Assembly: GCA_002313335.1 (NCBI GenBank)
Contig: DCBC01000054.1
Location: 54,452-62,736 of the forward strand
Origin: Porticoccaceae bacterium UBA1117
GTDB taxonomy: Bacteria > Pseudomonadota > Gammaproteobacteria > Pseudomonadales > Porticoccaceae
DNA: 8,285 nucleotides
Reading direction: 5' to 3'
Shown: positions 1-6,340 of the stretch, piece after piece
Layout: each line of letters begins with the position of its first letter
How positions within the stretch are numbered: position 1 is the first letter of the stretch
Made by a program: the position numbers and the translations under genes
The notes under the pieces: model-generated
Seen by the model: only the letters and a program-made list of their open reading frames with translations
Database searches by the model: none
What the model was told of the DNA's origin: nothing

Positions 1-46
1 AGTAGTGCCGTAGAACCTCGACGGAAAGCGATGGAAGCCCCACTTT
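1..46. other. Unassigned sequence beyond darP
   Basis: These 46 bases follow the darP stop. A plus-strand frame is open from the window edge to a TAA at 64-66 and would end in RKAMEAPLFIRTLI, overlapping darP. On the minus strand a GTG at 41-43 opens a frame to the edge, without a Shine-Dalgarno sequence. Both are too short to judge and I recognise neither. The only hairpin I see is a weak 4-bp one, so no terminator is claimed. Confidence 0.3.
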
Positions 47-550
47 TTATTCGGACACTGATCTAATATATTCAAAAATTTTACGGCTGGCTACGGGCGC
101 TTTTTTCAGTTCTATTTCACGATTTGCCTGACGCTGTAAATTACGTAACTGCTGTCGTTCAGCGAGAGGATACTCTTTTAAAAACGACTCTATCCCTTTA
201 TTACCTTGACTAATAATCCGTTCGCGCCAGACTTCCAACTGTTTGAAATGTTGCCGATACGTTAACGACTGATGATCCATTTTATCGAGTGTGTTTTGAA
301 TCTCATCGATATTCGATATACGCATTAGTTTGCCGATATACTGCAAATGGCGACGTTTGGCCTCGCGACTTTTTAGCTTACGGGCTTCATAGATTGCCTC
401 TTTGAGAGCTTCGGGTAAGTTAAATTTTTGCAACTTACCCTCGGGCATTTCCACTAATTCTTTACCCATGGCTTGAAGGGCATGACTGTCTCGTTTGAGT
501 TGCGATTTACTCGGGCCGTCGTACTCTGTTGGCAAGTTAGTATTATCCAT
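47..550 (-). CDS. darP: DarP/YjgA, 50S ribosome assembly factor (DUF615)
   Basis: The 167-residue protein matches my memory of the E. coli YjgA/DarP family along its length. Shared features are an N-terminal SKSQLKRD segment (residues 14-21), a REAKRRHLQYIGKLMR block (residues 62-77) and a C-terminal ERQQLRNLQRQA plus ASRKIFEYIR segment. It is very rich in Lys/Arg and Glu and predicted mostly helical, as expected of a cytoplasmic rRNA-binding protein. The family associates with late 50S precursors and helps mature the 23S peptidyl-transferase region (family knowledge). The ATG overlaps the mgtE stop by one base (TAATG). No Shine-Dalgarno sequence is obvious upstream, so translation probably depends on ribosomes finishing mgtE. 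Length is close to the E. coli protein, which has a longer acidic N-terminus. In many gammaproteobacteria this gene lies beside pmbA or tldD; neither is visible here. Confidence 0.93.
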   Translation of the reverse strand: MDNTNLPTEYDGPSKSQLKRDSHALQAMGKELVEMPEGKLQKFNLPEALKEAIYEARKLKSREAKRRHLQYIGKLMRISNIDEIQNTLDKMDHQSLTYRQHFKQLEVWRERIISQGNKGIESFLKEYPLAERQQLRNLQRQANREIELKKAPVASRKIFEYIRSVSE

Positions 551-1890
551 TAGACAAGAAATACTGCCGCAAGTCCCAAAAAGGAAACAAAGCCGACAAT
601 GTCAGTAATTGTAGTAAGAATAACCGAGCCTGCAAGAGCAGGATCGATCTTGAGAGATCTTAATATCACCGGTAAAATAGTCCCTGTTAGCGCTGCAGCC
701 ATTAAGTTAATAGCCATCGCGAGACCAATTATAATGGCCATTCGAATATCTTGAAACCATATTGACACAATACCACCGACGACTGCGGCGTATAACAATC
801 CATTGAGAGCGCCGACCGCAAATTCTTTACTCAATAGCCAGCTTATGTTTCCCCGCTCTATTTGCCCCAAAGCCATACCTCGAATCACTACCGTGAGGGT
901 TTGACTACCCGCGACTCCACCCATACTTGCAACAATAGGCATTAGGATGGCAAGGACCACTATTTTGTCGAGCGTAGCTTCGAACAAACTGATTGCGAAT
1001 GATGCCAGGATAGCGGTAAGTAAGTTGACGCCTAGCCAGACTGCACGCCGGGGAGCTGTGCGACTAATGGATGAAAATGTATCTTCGGTATCACTTAGTC
1101 CAGCCATTGCTAATAAAGAATGGTCCGCATCTTCAACAATAACATCTACGACATCATCAATTGTGATTCTGCCTAGTAATCTGGTATTTGCATCAATAAC
1201 GGGCGCCGAAACTAGATCATAGCGCTGAAATAGAATGGCTACGTCTGAATCAACTAAGTTGACATCAATCGCCTTGAATTCTGTGTTCATTACTTCGCGG
1301 ACAGTAGTAGCCGGAGAAGAGGTGAGCAACTTACCTATCGATAAATTACCCAAAAACGTATCATCGCGACTAACCACAAAAAGATTATCAGTAGTATCTG
1401 GAATTTCTTCAAAACGCCTAAGATATCTAAGAACAACATCCACTGAAATATCGGGTCTTACAGTAATAATCTCTGTATCCATAAGACCGCCGGCAGTATC
1501 CTCGCTGTAGGTCAAAACAGTTTCAACCCGTTGACGATCCTGAAGTGTCATTGCCTTTAGTACTTCTGGTATCACTCGGTCAGGAAGCTGTTGAAGAATA
1601 TCAACGACGTCATCTACATCCAGCCCTTCAGTCAACAAGGCAACTTCGGCACCGTCCATCTTGTTGAGGAACTCGAGTTGTATATCATCAGATAAGTCAT
1701 GTAATACTTCACCAGAAACCTCTGAATCGACAAGTCCCCAAAGAATATGACGATACTTTGGCGGCGCAATTTCAAGTTGATGGGCAATATCGGGAGGCGC
1801 GAGATTATTAAGCGTATGCCTGACCTGACTCAGAGTGACTGAATCAATTGAGTTGTCGAGTTTAGCAAGTATTTTATCGCTGACAATCAT
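550..1890 (-). CDS. mgtE: MgtE-family magnesium channel/transporter
   Basis: This is an inner-membrane Mg2+ channel with cytoplasmic Mg2+-sensing domains. Numbered from the ATG at 1888-1890 (446 aa), it has an MgtE N domain of helical repeats (about 17-127), a CBS pair (about 136-189 and 198-254), a connecting helix and five membrane segments (about 283-303, 310-337, 357-379, 383-410, 419-446). The pore signature MGGVAGSQ is at 323-330. The ITDIVGF segment near the C-terminus holds Asp430, which corresponds to the conserved pore Asp of the family. Start choice: a TTG at 1914 opens the frame further but has no Shine-Dalgarno sequence, and an ATG at 1899 has GGGA directly against it. The ATG at 1890 has GGGA nine bases upstream, so I prefer it; any of the three is possible. 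The gene follows npr after a gap of about 130 bases with no clear terminator, and it overlaps darP by one base. Confidence 0.93.
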   Translation of the reverse strand: MIVSDKILAKLDNSIDSVTLSQVRHTLNNLAPPDIAHQLEIAPPKYRHILWGLVDSEVSGEVLHDLSDDIQLEFLNKMDGAEVALLTEGLDVDDVVDILQQLPDRVIPEVLKAMTLQDRQRVETVLTYSEDTAGGLMDTEIITVRPDISVDVVLRYLRRFEEIPDTTDNLFVVSRDDTFLGNLSIGKLLTSSPATTVREVMNTEFKAIDVNLVDSDVAILFQRYDLVSAPVIDANTRLLGRITIDDVVDVIVEDADHSLLAMAGLSDTEDTFSSISRTAPRRAVWLGVNLLTAILASFAISLFEATLDKIVVLAILMPIVASMGGVAGSQTLTVVIRGMALGQIERGNISWLLSKEFAVGALNGLLYAAVVGGIVSIWFQDIRMAIIIGLAMAINLMAAALTGTILPVILRSLKIDPALAGSVILTTITDIVGFVSFLGLAAVFLV

Positions 1891-2020
1891 AGATTGCATT
1901 CCCGGTCGATCCAATTGAGGCTGGACGAGGCTGTATTCTAACTTTGTATGCCTAAATAGAATAGGAGATATTTACATTTGTCGGCAGGTAAACTTTAAAG
2001 AGTCGAATATAGGTCTCAAT
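1891..2020 (-). promoter_or_regulatory. npr-mgtE intergenic region with weak promoter candidate
   Basis: On the minus strand a good -10-like hexamer, TAGAAT, lies at 1935-1940, but the position 17 bases upstream reads TATTCT, which is a poor -35. The -10 sits in one arm of a 7-bp perfect inverted repeat (TATTCTA at 1934-1940, TAGAATA at 1957-1963, 16-base loop). The second arm covers the would-be -35. I see no GC-rich hairpin followed by a T run, so read-through from npr is possible. A regulated mgtE promoter here is inference only. Confidence 0.2.
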
Positions 2021-2290
2021 TTACTCTCCCTCACCAAAATAGTCGCCAAATAAATCTTTTACCGCAGTTTGAGCTTTCTCTTGCTCTGGTCCATCAAACT
2101 CAAATATAAGATCAGTGCCTTGATTAGCCGCGAGTAACATTAGCGACATAATACTTTTTGCGTCTACTAGGGGCGGCGTTTCACCCGTATGAATTGAGCA
2201 TGAGTAGCGGTTTGCTAAGCTAGCTAATTTCGTGGCAGCACGAGCATGCAAACCTAATTTATTGATAACCTTGATATTGGCTCGAATCAT
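2021..2290 (-). CDS. npr: NPr, HPr-like phosphocarrier of the nitrogen PTS
   Basis: This is the small cytoplasmic phosphocarrier (also ptsO) that passes phosphate from EI-Ntr (PtsP) to EIIA-Ntr (PtsN). The 89 residues span the whole HPr fold. The phosphorylation site is His15 in KLGLHARAATKLA. The second HPr motif, AKSIMSL, follows at 44-50 with Ser46 at the position regulatory in Gram-positive HPr; NPr proteins typically have AKSIM here. The frame stays open upstream to 2422, but that part lies inside rapZ and is its shadow. The ATG at 2288-2290 gives the standard length. It lies 19 bases after the rapZ stop. No convincing Shine-Dalgarno sequence is present, and a run of seven T lies just before the start, so initiation may be weak or coupled to rapZ. 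The partner ptsN is two genes upstream. Confidence 0.93.
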   Translation of the reverse strand: MIRANIKVINKLGLHARAATKLASLANRYSCSIHTGETPPLVDAKSIMSLMLLAANQGTDLIFEFDGPEQEKAQTAVKDLFGDYFGEGE

Positions 2291-2309
2291 GAAAAAAATA
2301 CTTGATAGG

Positions 2310-3218
2310 TCACTTAGGCAGCTCTTTATGTACGATTTGAACAGAAGGGTAATCTTTTGAAAAATGTTCATGTAGTCTATTGGCGATATAAACTGACCGA
2401 TGTTGGCCGCCAGTACAGCCAATAGAAACAGTTAAATAACTGCGGTTATTTGCTTGAAACTTAGGAATCCATCGAGTCAGAAAGCCAATGATATCAGCAA
2501 GCATAGCCGCAACATCTACCTGACTTTCTAAAAATTCGATAACCCCGGGATCATTACCATTCTGAATTCTTAACTCTTGTTTCCAGTAAGGATTTGGTAG
2601 GCATCTCACATCAAAAATAAAGTCAGAAGCATCGGGTAGTCCACGTTTAAACCCGAATGATTCAAAAAGTATCGACATATGATCACTACTATTAGGCACG
2701 ATCGTATTTTTAACAAGATCTCGTAGCTGGTGGAGCGACAGCCCCGATGTGTCGATATTTTGATCTGAAATTTTTAGTATTGGCGAAAGTATTTCTTCTT
2801 CAAGATCAATGGCTTCAGACAGGCTAATAGTGTTATTACTTAGAGGGTGTTTGCGCCGAGTTTCACTGTATCTACGGATTAGATCACTACGCCGCGCCTG
2901 CAGAAAAATCACACTGACATGAATTCCACCTGCCTCAATCTTGCTCAATATTGCAGGTAGTTTACTGAGGTCGCCAGCGACATTTCTAGCATCTATGCCG
3001 ACGGCTAATTGAGTGTCATATTCAACGGGTTGTAAGACATCATCCATTAGATCCAGTTGGTTATTACCAGAGTTCTCTGAGTTGAGCTCTTTAATCAGAT
3101 CTGGCAAAAGACTTGCAGGAAGATTATCAATACAGGTAAACCCCACATCCTCAAGAACATTTAGAGCGGATGTCTTACCGGAGCCAGAGCGCCCACTGAT
3201 AATAACCAGACGTAACAT
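2310..3218 (-). CDS. rapZ: RapZ, P-loop adaptor/regulator (YvcJ family)
   Basis: This 302-residue protein has an N-terminal P-loop, GRSGSGKT (9-16), then the family blocks DNLPASLLPDL (31-41), GIDARN (74-79), RRYSETRRKHPLS (115-127) and ESFGFKRGLPDASDFIFDVR (186-205). The C-terminal domain carries IGCTGGQHRSVYIANRL (266-282). In E. coli RapZ binds the sRNAs GlmZ/GlmY through the C-terminal domain and directs RNase E to GlmZ, tuning glucosamine-6-phosphate synthase. It also senses glucosamine-6-phosphate. Differences from E. coli (284 aa, from memory): about 18 extra, acidic residues around 47-69, and a shorter, less basic C-terminal tail (ends HKELPK). Whether it acts on an sRNA here is therefore open. 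The start overlaps the ptsN stop (TAATG), with GGAG 11 bases upstream. Confidence 0.94.
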   Translation of the reverse strand: MLRLVIISGRSGSGKTSALNVLEDVGFTCIDNLPASLLPDLIKELNSENSGNNQLDLMDDVLQPVEYDTQLAVGIDARNVAGDLSKLPAILSKIEAGGIHVSVIFLQARRSDLIRRYSETRRKHPLSNNTISLSEAIDLEEEILSPILKISDQNIDTSGLSLHQLRDLVKNTIVPNSSDHMSILFESFGFKRGLPDASDFIFDVRCLPNPYWKQELRIQNGNDPGVIEFLESQVDVAAMLADIIGFLTRWIPKFQANNRSYLTVSIGCTGGQHRSVYIANRLHEHFSKDYPSVQIVHKELPK

Positions 3219-3685
3219 TAGCTTGCACGCTCCAAGGCTATGGCCGTGTCATAGAGGTCCGCATTATTTTTACATTCGCGCAATAAGCGTCGAGACGAAT
3301 CTTTTTGCATAAGAGCGGCGACGCGTGCCAGCGTTGCCAAATGTTCGTCGTTTTTCTCTTCAGGGACTATCAGCGCAAAGATAAGGTCAACTGGTTGGTC
3401 ATCAAAAGAATCGAAATCAATTGGATTCTGAAGCGTTAGCAAACAGCCATGTATCCTCTTAACGCCGGGTGCTCTGCAGTGAGGTATAGCTACCCCATCA
3501 CCGATAGCTGTACTCCCAAGTTTTTCACGCGCGACAAAGCTCTGAAATAGATTCTCAGCTTGATCTTCATCACTTCCTAAATAGTCGCTTACTAAAGAAG
3601 ATAAATTTTCAAGAACACGCTTCTTACTTGGCCACGGTAGGCAGCTTTGTGTCGTGACAGGAGAGAGGATGTCAGTAATTTTCAT
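3218..3685 (-). CDS. ptsN: EIIA-Ntr (PtsN), nitrogen-PTS regulatory protein
   Basis: This is the terminal phosphoacceptor of the PTS-Ntr chain (PtsP to NPr to PtsN). It acts by protein contact rather than sugar transport; in enteric bacteria its targets include K+ uptake and the KdpD sensor. The 155 residues form one PTS EIIA type-2 domain. The active-site His is His69 in GDGVAIPHCR (62-71), and VDLIFALIVPEE (99-110) and HLATLARVAALM (115-126) are typical family blocks. Length is close to E. coli PtsN (163 aa). The ATG lies eight bases after the hpf stop; the nearest purine-rich match (GAGGG) is 14 bases upstream, so initiation signals are weak. The stop overlaps the rapZ start. Position between hpf and rapZ is the classical rpoN-cluster order. 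Confidence 0.96.
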   Translation of the reverse strand: MKITDILSPVTTQSCLPWPSKKRVLENLSSLVSDYLGSDEDQAENLFQSFVAREKLGSTAIGDGVAIPHCRAPGVKRIHGCLLTLQNPIDFDSFDDQPVDLIFALIVPEEKNDEHLATLARVAALMQKDSSRRLLRECKNNADLYDTAIALERAS

Positions 3686-3693
3686 TATTTCGT

Positions 3694-3981
3694 TTAGTGC
3701 CCTCGATGTTTTTCTTTGTACTTTATAATTTGTCTGTCTAACTTATCAGCCAATGCATCTATTGCCGCATACATATCCTCATGTTCTGCTATGGCGAAAA
3801 GTTCTGCGCCGCTCACATGTACTGTCGCCTCGGCCTTCTGCCTCAATTTCTCAACGGTTAGCATCACAGTGGTACTGGTTATTTGTTCGTAGTGTCTCTC
3901 TAATTTTGCCAATTTAGCGGTAACGTACTCTCTTATTGGGTCTGTAACTTCTAGATGGTGTCCGCTTATAGTCATATGCAT
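3694..3981 (-). CDS. hpf: Short ribosome hibernation-promoting factor HPF
   Basis: This 95-residue protein is the short HPF/YfiA-type factor that binds the 30S decoding region and promotes 100S dimer formation with RMF in stationary phase. It aligns with E. coli HPF from end to end: ISGHHLEVTDPIREYVTAKLAKLERHY at the N-terminus (given here as residues 5-31), EATVHVSGAE near 51-60, the family hallmark DMYAAIDALADKLDRQI at 69-85, and a basic C-terminus (KYKEKHRGH). It lacks the C-terminal dimerisation domain of long HPF, as is usual in gammaproteobacteria. Two ATGs are close together (3981 and 3975); the first is chosen because AAGGAG lies six bases upstream. That is the best ribosome-binding site in the window, consistent with high expression. 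Twelve bases separate it from the rpoN stop. Confidence 0.96.
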   Translation of the reverse strand: MHMTISGHHLEVTDPIREYVTAKLAKLERHYEQITSTTVMLTVEKLRQKAEATVHVSGAELFAIAEHEDMYAAIDALADKLDRQIIKYKEKHRGH

Positions 3982-3987
3982 GTAATA

Positions 3988-3993
3988 CTCCTT
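3988..3993 (-). promoter_or_regulatory. Strong ribosome-binding site of hpf
   Basis: AAGGAG on the minus strand lies six bases before the ATG at 3979-3981 and directly abuts the rpoN stop codon (3994-3996). It decides the hpf start in favour of the first of two nearby ATGs and is much better than the sites of the neighbouring genes. A ribosome terminating on rpoN would cover it, so the two may influence each other. Confidence 0.8.
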
Positions 3994-5529
3994 TTAGATA
4001 GCATTTTCGAATCGTTTTCTGTCGCTAGAAGAAGGGATACCCAGGCTCTCTCGATATTTGGCCACCGTGCGGCGAGCAACCTGAATGCCTTGCTGTTCTA
4101 GTAAAACCATTAATTTATTGTCACTTAACGGTTTTGAAGGCTTTTCAGCTTCAATCAGAGTTTTTAGGATAGCGCAAACGGCCGTTGATGAACACTCCCC
4201 GCCAGAGGAAGTGCCAACATGGCTTGAGAAAAAATACTTTAGCTCAAAAATCCCCTGGGGTGTGGCTAGATATTTTGCAGTGGTCACTCGCGAAATAGTT
4301 GATTCATGTAATTCTAATTTAGTAGCAATATCCGACAGAACCATTGGCTTCATGCCTATTGCGCCATGATCTAGAAATCCCTGTTGCAACTCTACGACCG
4401 TAATAGCAACACGCATCAAGGTTTCGTTACGGCTTTCTAGACTACGCAAAAACCATCTAGCTTCAGCTAAATTATCTTTTAAGTACTGATTTTGGTCACT
4501 GTTATCAGAGCGCTTAATTAAGTTTGAGTAGACTTCATTAATTTTAAGTCGCGGAGTATTGCTATCATTCAGACGTACTTGCCAGCGTCCGGAAATTTTC
4601 TCCACATAGGCATCTGGCGCAATATATTCAGTGTTATTAGCCGCTAATGATTCCCCCGGCCGAGGATTTAAACCTTGAATTAATTTAATGGCACCTTTCA
4701 ACTCATCCAGCGTATAGCGTGTTTTCTTTGCGAGGCTCATCAAGTCAATAGACGCGATATCGGTTAAAAAATCAGAAGTGAGCCGCACCGCTTGCTTAAC
4801 AAAAGGCGTATCGATAGATAATTGATAAAGTTGGATCAGTAGACATTCTCTGACGTTTCTAGCTAATACTCCGGGTGGGTCAAACTGCTGAAGTCTATGG
4901 AGTACAGCTAATAATTCATCCTCCTCTATGGGATCCTCGGTAGAGTTAGCTTCGTGATGAGAGAGTATATCGGCCAAATTCTCATCGATAAATCCCGAAC
5001 TCTCGATTGAATCTATCAAAGCTTCTGCTATTTGTTGGTCGCGCACGGAGAACGGCGTTAGATTAAGTTGCCACAACAGATGATCTTGCAGGGATTCAGT
5101 AACCTGATAAACTTGCTCCCAATTAGCCTCGCCATTAGTGTTCGATGTTGACGAGCTAGTATTAAAATTTTCTTCCCAATTCGCCTCAACGGGTAAATCT
5201 GCTGATTTCTCAGCAAGCCAGTCACCTTCAGCCTCAGCTTCTGTGATGGGTTTTTCTGTAGCGTCCTCAGCGGCTTTAAGAGATTGGATGCTGTCGAGAT
5301 TTAGATCATTACCCACTATATTTTCATAGTCAGAGGAAAGATTGTCGCGTTCATCATTAGGCGGGTTGTTACTGCCTTCATCAACTTCTAGAAGGGGGTT
5401 GCTGTAGAGTTGTTCGGTAATTTCTTGACTGAGTTCTAGAGTAGATAGCTGCAATAACTTGATAGCCTGCTGTAACTGAGGCGTCATAGTTAGCTGCTGA
5501 CTAAATTTTAATTGTAACCCTTGGCGCAT
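3994..5529 (-). CDS. rpoN: RNA polymerase sigma-54 factor RpoN
   Basis: Sigma-54 directs RNA polymerase to -24/-12 promoters and needs AAA+ enhancer-binding activators. All three regions are visible in the 511 residues. Region I (1-48) is Gln/Leu-rich: LKFSQQLTMTPQLQQAIKLL and the conserved SNPLLE (43-48). Region II (about 49-140) is acidic and low in complexity, with EANWE occurring twice (115-119, 134-138). Region III carries the core-binding domain (FDPPGVLARNVRECL, 216-230), a helix-turn-helix around 397-420 (IATKLELHESTISRVTTAKY) and the RpoN box ARRTVAKYRE (485-494), which reads the -24 element. The protein is longer than the E. coli one (477 aa), mainly in region II. The ATG has only a weak Shine-Dalgarno sequence. 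The 85-bp gap upstream carries its own sigma-54-like site. Confidence 0.97.
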   Translation of the reverse strand: MRQGLQLKFSQQLTMTPQLQQAIKLLQLSTLELSQEITEQLYSNPLLEVDEGSNNPPNDERDNLSSDYENIVGNDLNLDSIQSLKAAEDATEKPITEAEAEGDWLAEKSADLPVEANWEENFNTSSSTSNTNGEANWEQVYQVTESLQDHLLWQLNLTPFSVRDQQIAEALIDSIESSGFIDENLADILSHHEANSTEDPIEEDELLAVLHRLQQFDPPGVLARNVRECLLIQLYQLSIDTPFVKQAVRLTSDFLTDIASIDLMSLAKKTRYTLDELKGAIKLIQGLNPRPGESLAANNTEYIAPDAYVEKISGRWQVRLNDSNTPRLKINEVYSNLIKRSDNSDQNQYLKDNLAEARWFLRSLESRNETLMRVAITVVELQQGFLDHGAIGMKPMVLSDIATKLELHESTISRVTTAKYLATPQGIFELKYFFSSHVGTSSGGECSSTAVCAILKTLIEAEKPSKPLSDNKLMVLLEQQGIQVARRTVAKYRESLGIPSSSDRKRFENAI

Positions 5530-5555
5530 AAATATTCAGGTATCTCTAATTGTTA

Positions 5556-5571
5556 TGCAAGTTTAGTGCCG
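5556..5571 (-). promoter_or_regulatory. Putative sigma-54 (-24/-12) element upstream of rpoN
   Basis: The minus strand reads CGGCACTAAACTTGCA. Against the consensus TGGCACG-N4-TTGCA the core GGCAC and TTGCA both match fully, and the GG and GC dinucleotides are ten bases apart as required. Mismatches are the leading T and the G after CAC. The predicted start would be near 5545, about 16 bases before the rpoN ATG. The site could be an active promoter, or a docking site through which sigma-54 polymerase represses its own gene. No enhancer-binding site could be identified. Confidence 0.5.
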
Positions 5572-5589
5572 AACCCACCTATATGGCAA
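5560..5589 (-). promoter_or_regulatory. Possible sigma-70 promoter for rpoN
   Basis: The minus strand shows TTGCCA (5584-5589; 5 of 6 matches to the -35 consensus), an 18-base spacer and TAAACT (5560-5565; 4 of 6 to the -10). It lies in the lptB-rpoN gap and would start transcription about 24 bases before the rpoN ATG. Its -10 falls between the -24 and -12 elements of the putative sigma-54 site, so the two polymerase forms could not bind together. Matches of this quality are common, hence low confidence. Confidence 0.3.
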
Positions 5590-5599
5590 TGGACTAAAC
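5561..5599. repeat. 7-bp inverted repeat in the lptB-rpoN gap
   Basis: GTTTAGT (5561-5567) and ACTAAAC (5593-5599) are perfect inverted copies with a 25-base spacer, their centres 32 bp apart, close to three helical turns. One arm overlaps the sigma-54-like element. In read-through RNA the arms could pair, extended by a GCC/GGC inner pairing after a five-base bulge. A 7-bp repeat at this spacing can arise by chance. Confidence 0.3.
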
Positions 5600-5614
5600 G
5601 ACATTAAGTTACCA

Positions 5615-6340
5615 TTAGAGAGTGAAATGATCACCAAGATAGGTTTTTTTCACCTTTTCATCATTCAATATGTGGTTGGTAGTCCCTTCGGCAATAACAT
5701 GGCCTTCACCGATGATGTATGCATGCTCACAAATATCTAGAGTTTCTCTCACATTATGATCAGTGATTAGTACGCCAATACCTTTGTCTCTAAGATGGCG
5801 AATAATATTTTTTATATCATTAACAGAGATAGGGTCAACCCCCGCAAAAGGCTCGTCGAGTAATATAAATTGAGGGTTAGCCGCCAGAGCGCGCGCAATT
5901 TCAACACGCCGTCGCTCACCTCCAGAAAGACTCATACCGATACTTTTCGATAGATGAGAAATATGGAATTCATTAAGTAATGTTGCCAGTATTTCTTTGC
6001 GTTCGTTACGTGAGAGACTTTTTCTCGTTTCCAATATAGCGAGAATATTGTCTTCGACGCTAAGCGTTCTAAAAATTGATGGTTCTTGAGGTAAATACCC
6101 TAGGCCTCTGCGGGCGCGCCCATGCATCGGTAGCGCGGTTATATCCTCTCCGTCAATAAAAACGTTACCGCCGTCTTGGGCCACCAAACCTACGATCATA
6201 TAAAAACAGGTAGTCTTACCCGCACCATTAGGGCCTAGAAGACCGACAATTTCACCTTGCTTTACGGATAGGGATACATCTTTGACAATCGGTCTTTTGG
6301 CATAAGCCTTAGCAAGATGTCGTGCTTCTAAGACTGCCAT
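5615..6340 (-). CDS. lptB: LptB, ATPase of the LPS export complex LptB2FGC
   Basis: This cytoplasmic ABC ATPase drives extraction of LPS from the inner membrane by LptF/LptG and its passage to LptC and LptA. All nucleotide-binding motifs are intact in the 241 residues: Walker A GPNGAGKT (36-43), Q-loop Gln85 in YLPQEPSIF, signature [13 protein letters not shown] (138-150), Walker B ILLDEP (159-164) with catalytic Glu163, D-loop AGVDP, and switch His195 in [24 protein letters not shown] and [12 protein letters not shown] are characteristic of LptB among ABC proteins. Length matches E. coli LptB (241 aa). The ATG overlaps the lptA stop by one base (TAATG), with AAGGA nine bases upstream inside lptA. 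LptF and LptG are not in the window, as is usual since they are encoded at a separate locus. Confidence 0.97.
   Translation of the reverse strand: MAVLEARHLAKAYAKRPIVKDVSLSVKQGEIVGLLGPNGAGKTTCFYMIVGLVAQDGGNVFIDGEDITALPMHGRARRGLGYLPQEPSIFRTLSVEDNILAILETRKSLSRNERKEILATLLNEFHISHLSKSIGMSLSGGERRRVEIARALAANPQFILLDEPFAGVDPISVNDIKNIIRHLRDKGIGVLITDHNVRETLDICEHAYIIGEGHVIAEGTTNHILNDEKVKKTYLGDHFTL

Noticed and set aside
1..46. Start of pmbA or end of a convergent gene
   Set aside because: Neighbour expectation alone; the short translations in either direction do not match a protein I recognise.
947..1510. Two 91-residue open frames on the plus strand opposite mgtE
   Set aside because: They lie wholly antisense to a well-supported mgtE, lack recognisable domains and look like shadows of its codon pattern.
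1917..1933. Direct repeat GAGGCTG-GAC-GAGGCTG upstream of mgtE
   Set aside because: Two copies of seven bases with no further units; no regulatory family suggested.
1913..2021. Inverted repeat AATTGAG / CTCAATT at the two ends of the npr-mgtE gap
   Set aside because: The 7-bp arms are 95 bases apart and do not extend. Repeats like this are expected by chance in a gap of this size.
2291..2422. N-terminal extension of the npr frame into rapZ (133-residue version)
   Set aside because: NPr/HPr proteins are about 90 residues and start just before the first beta strand; the extra part overlaps rapZ coding sequence in another frame.
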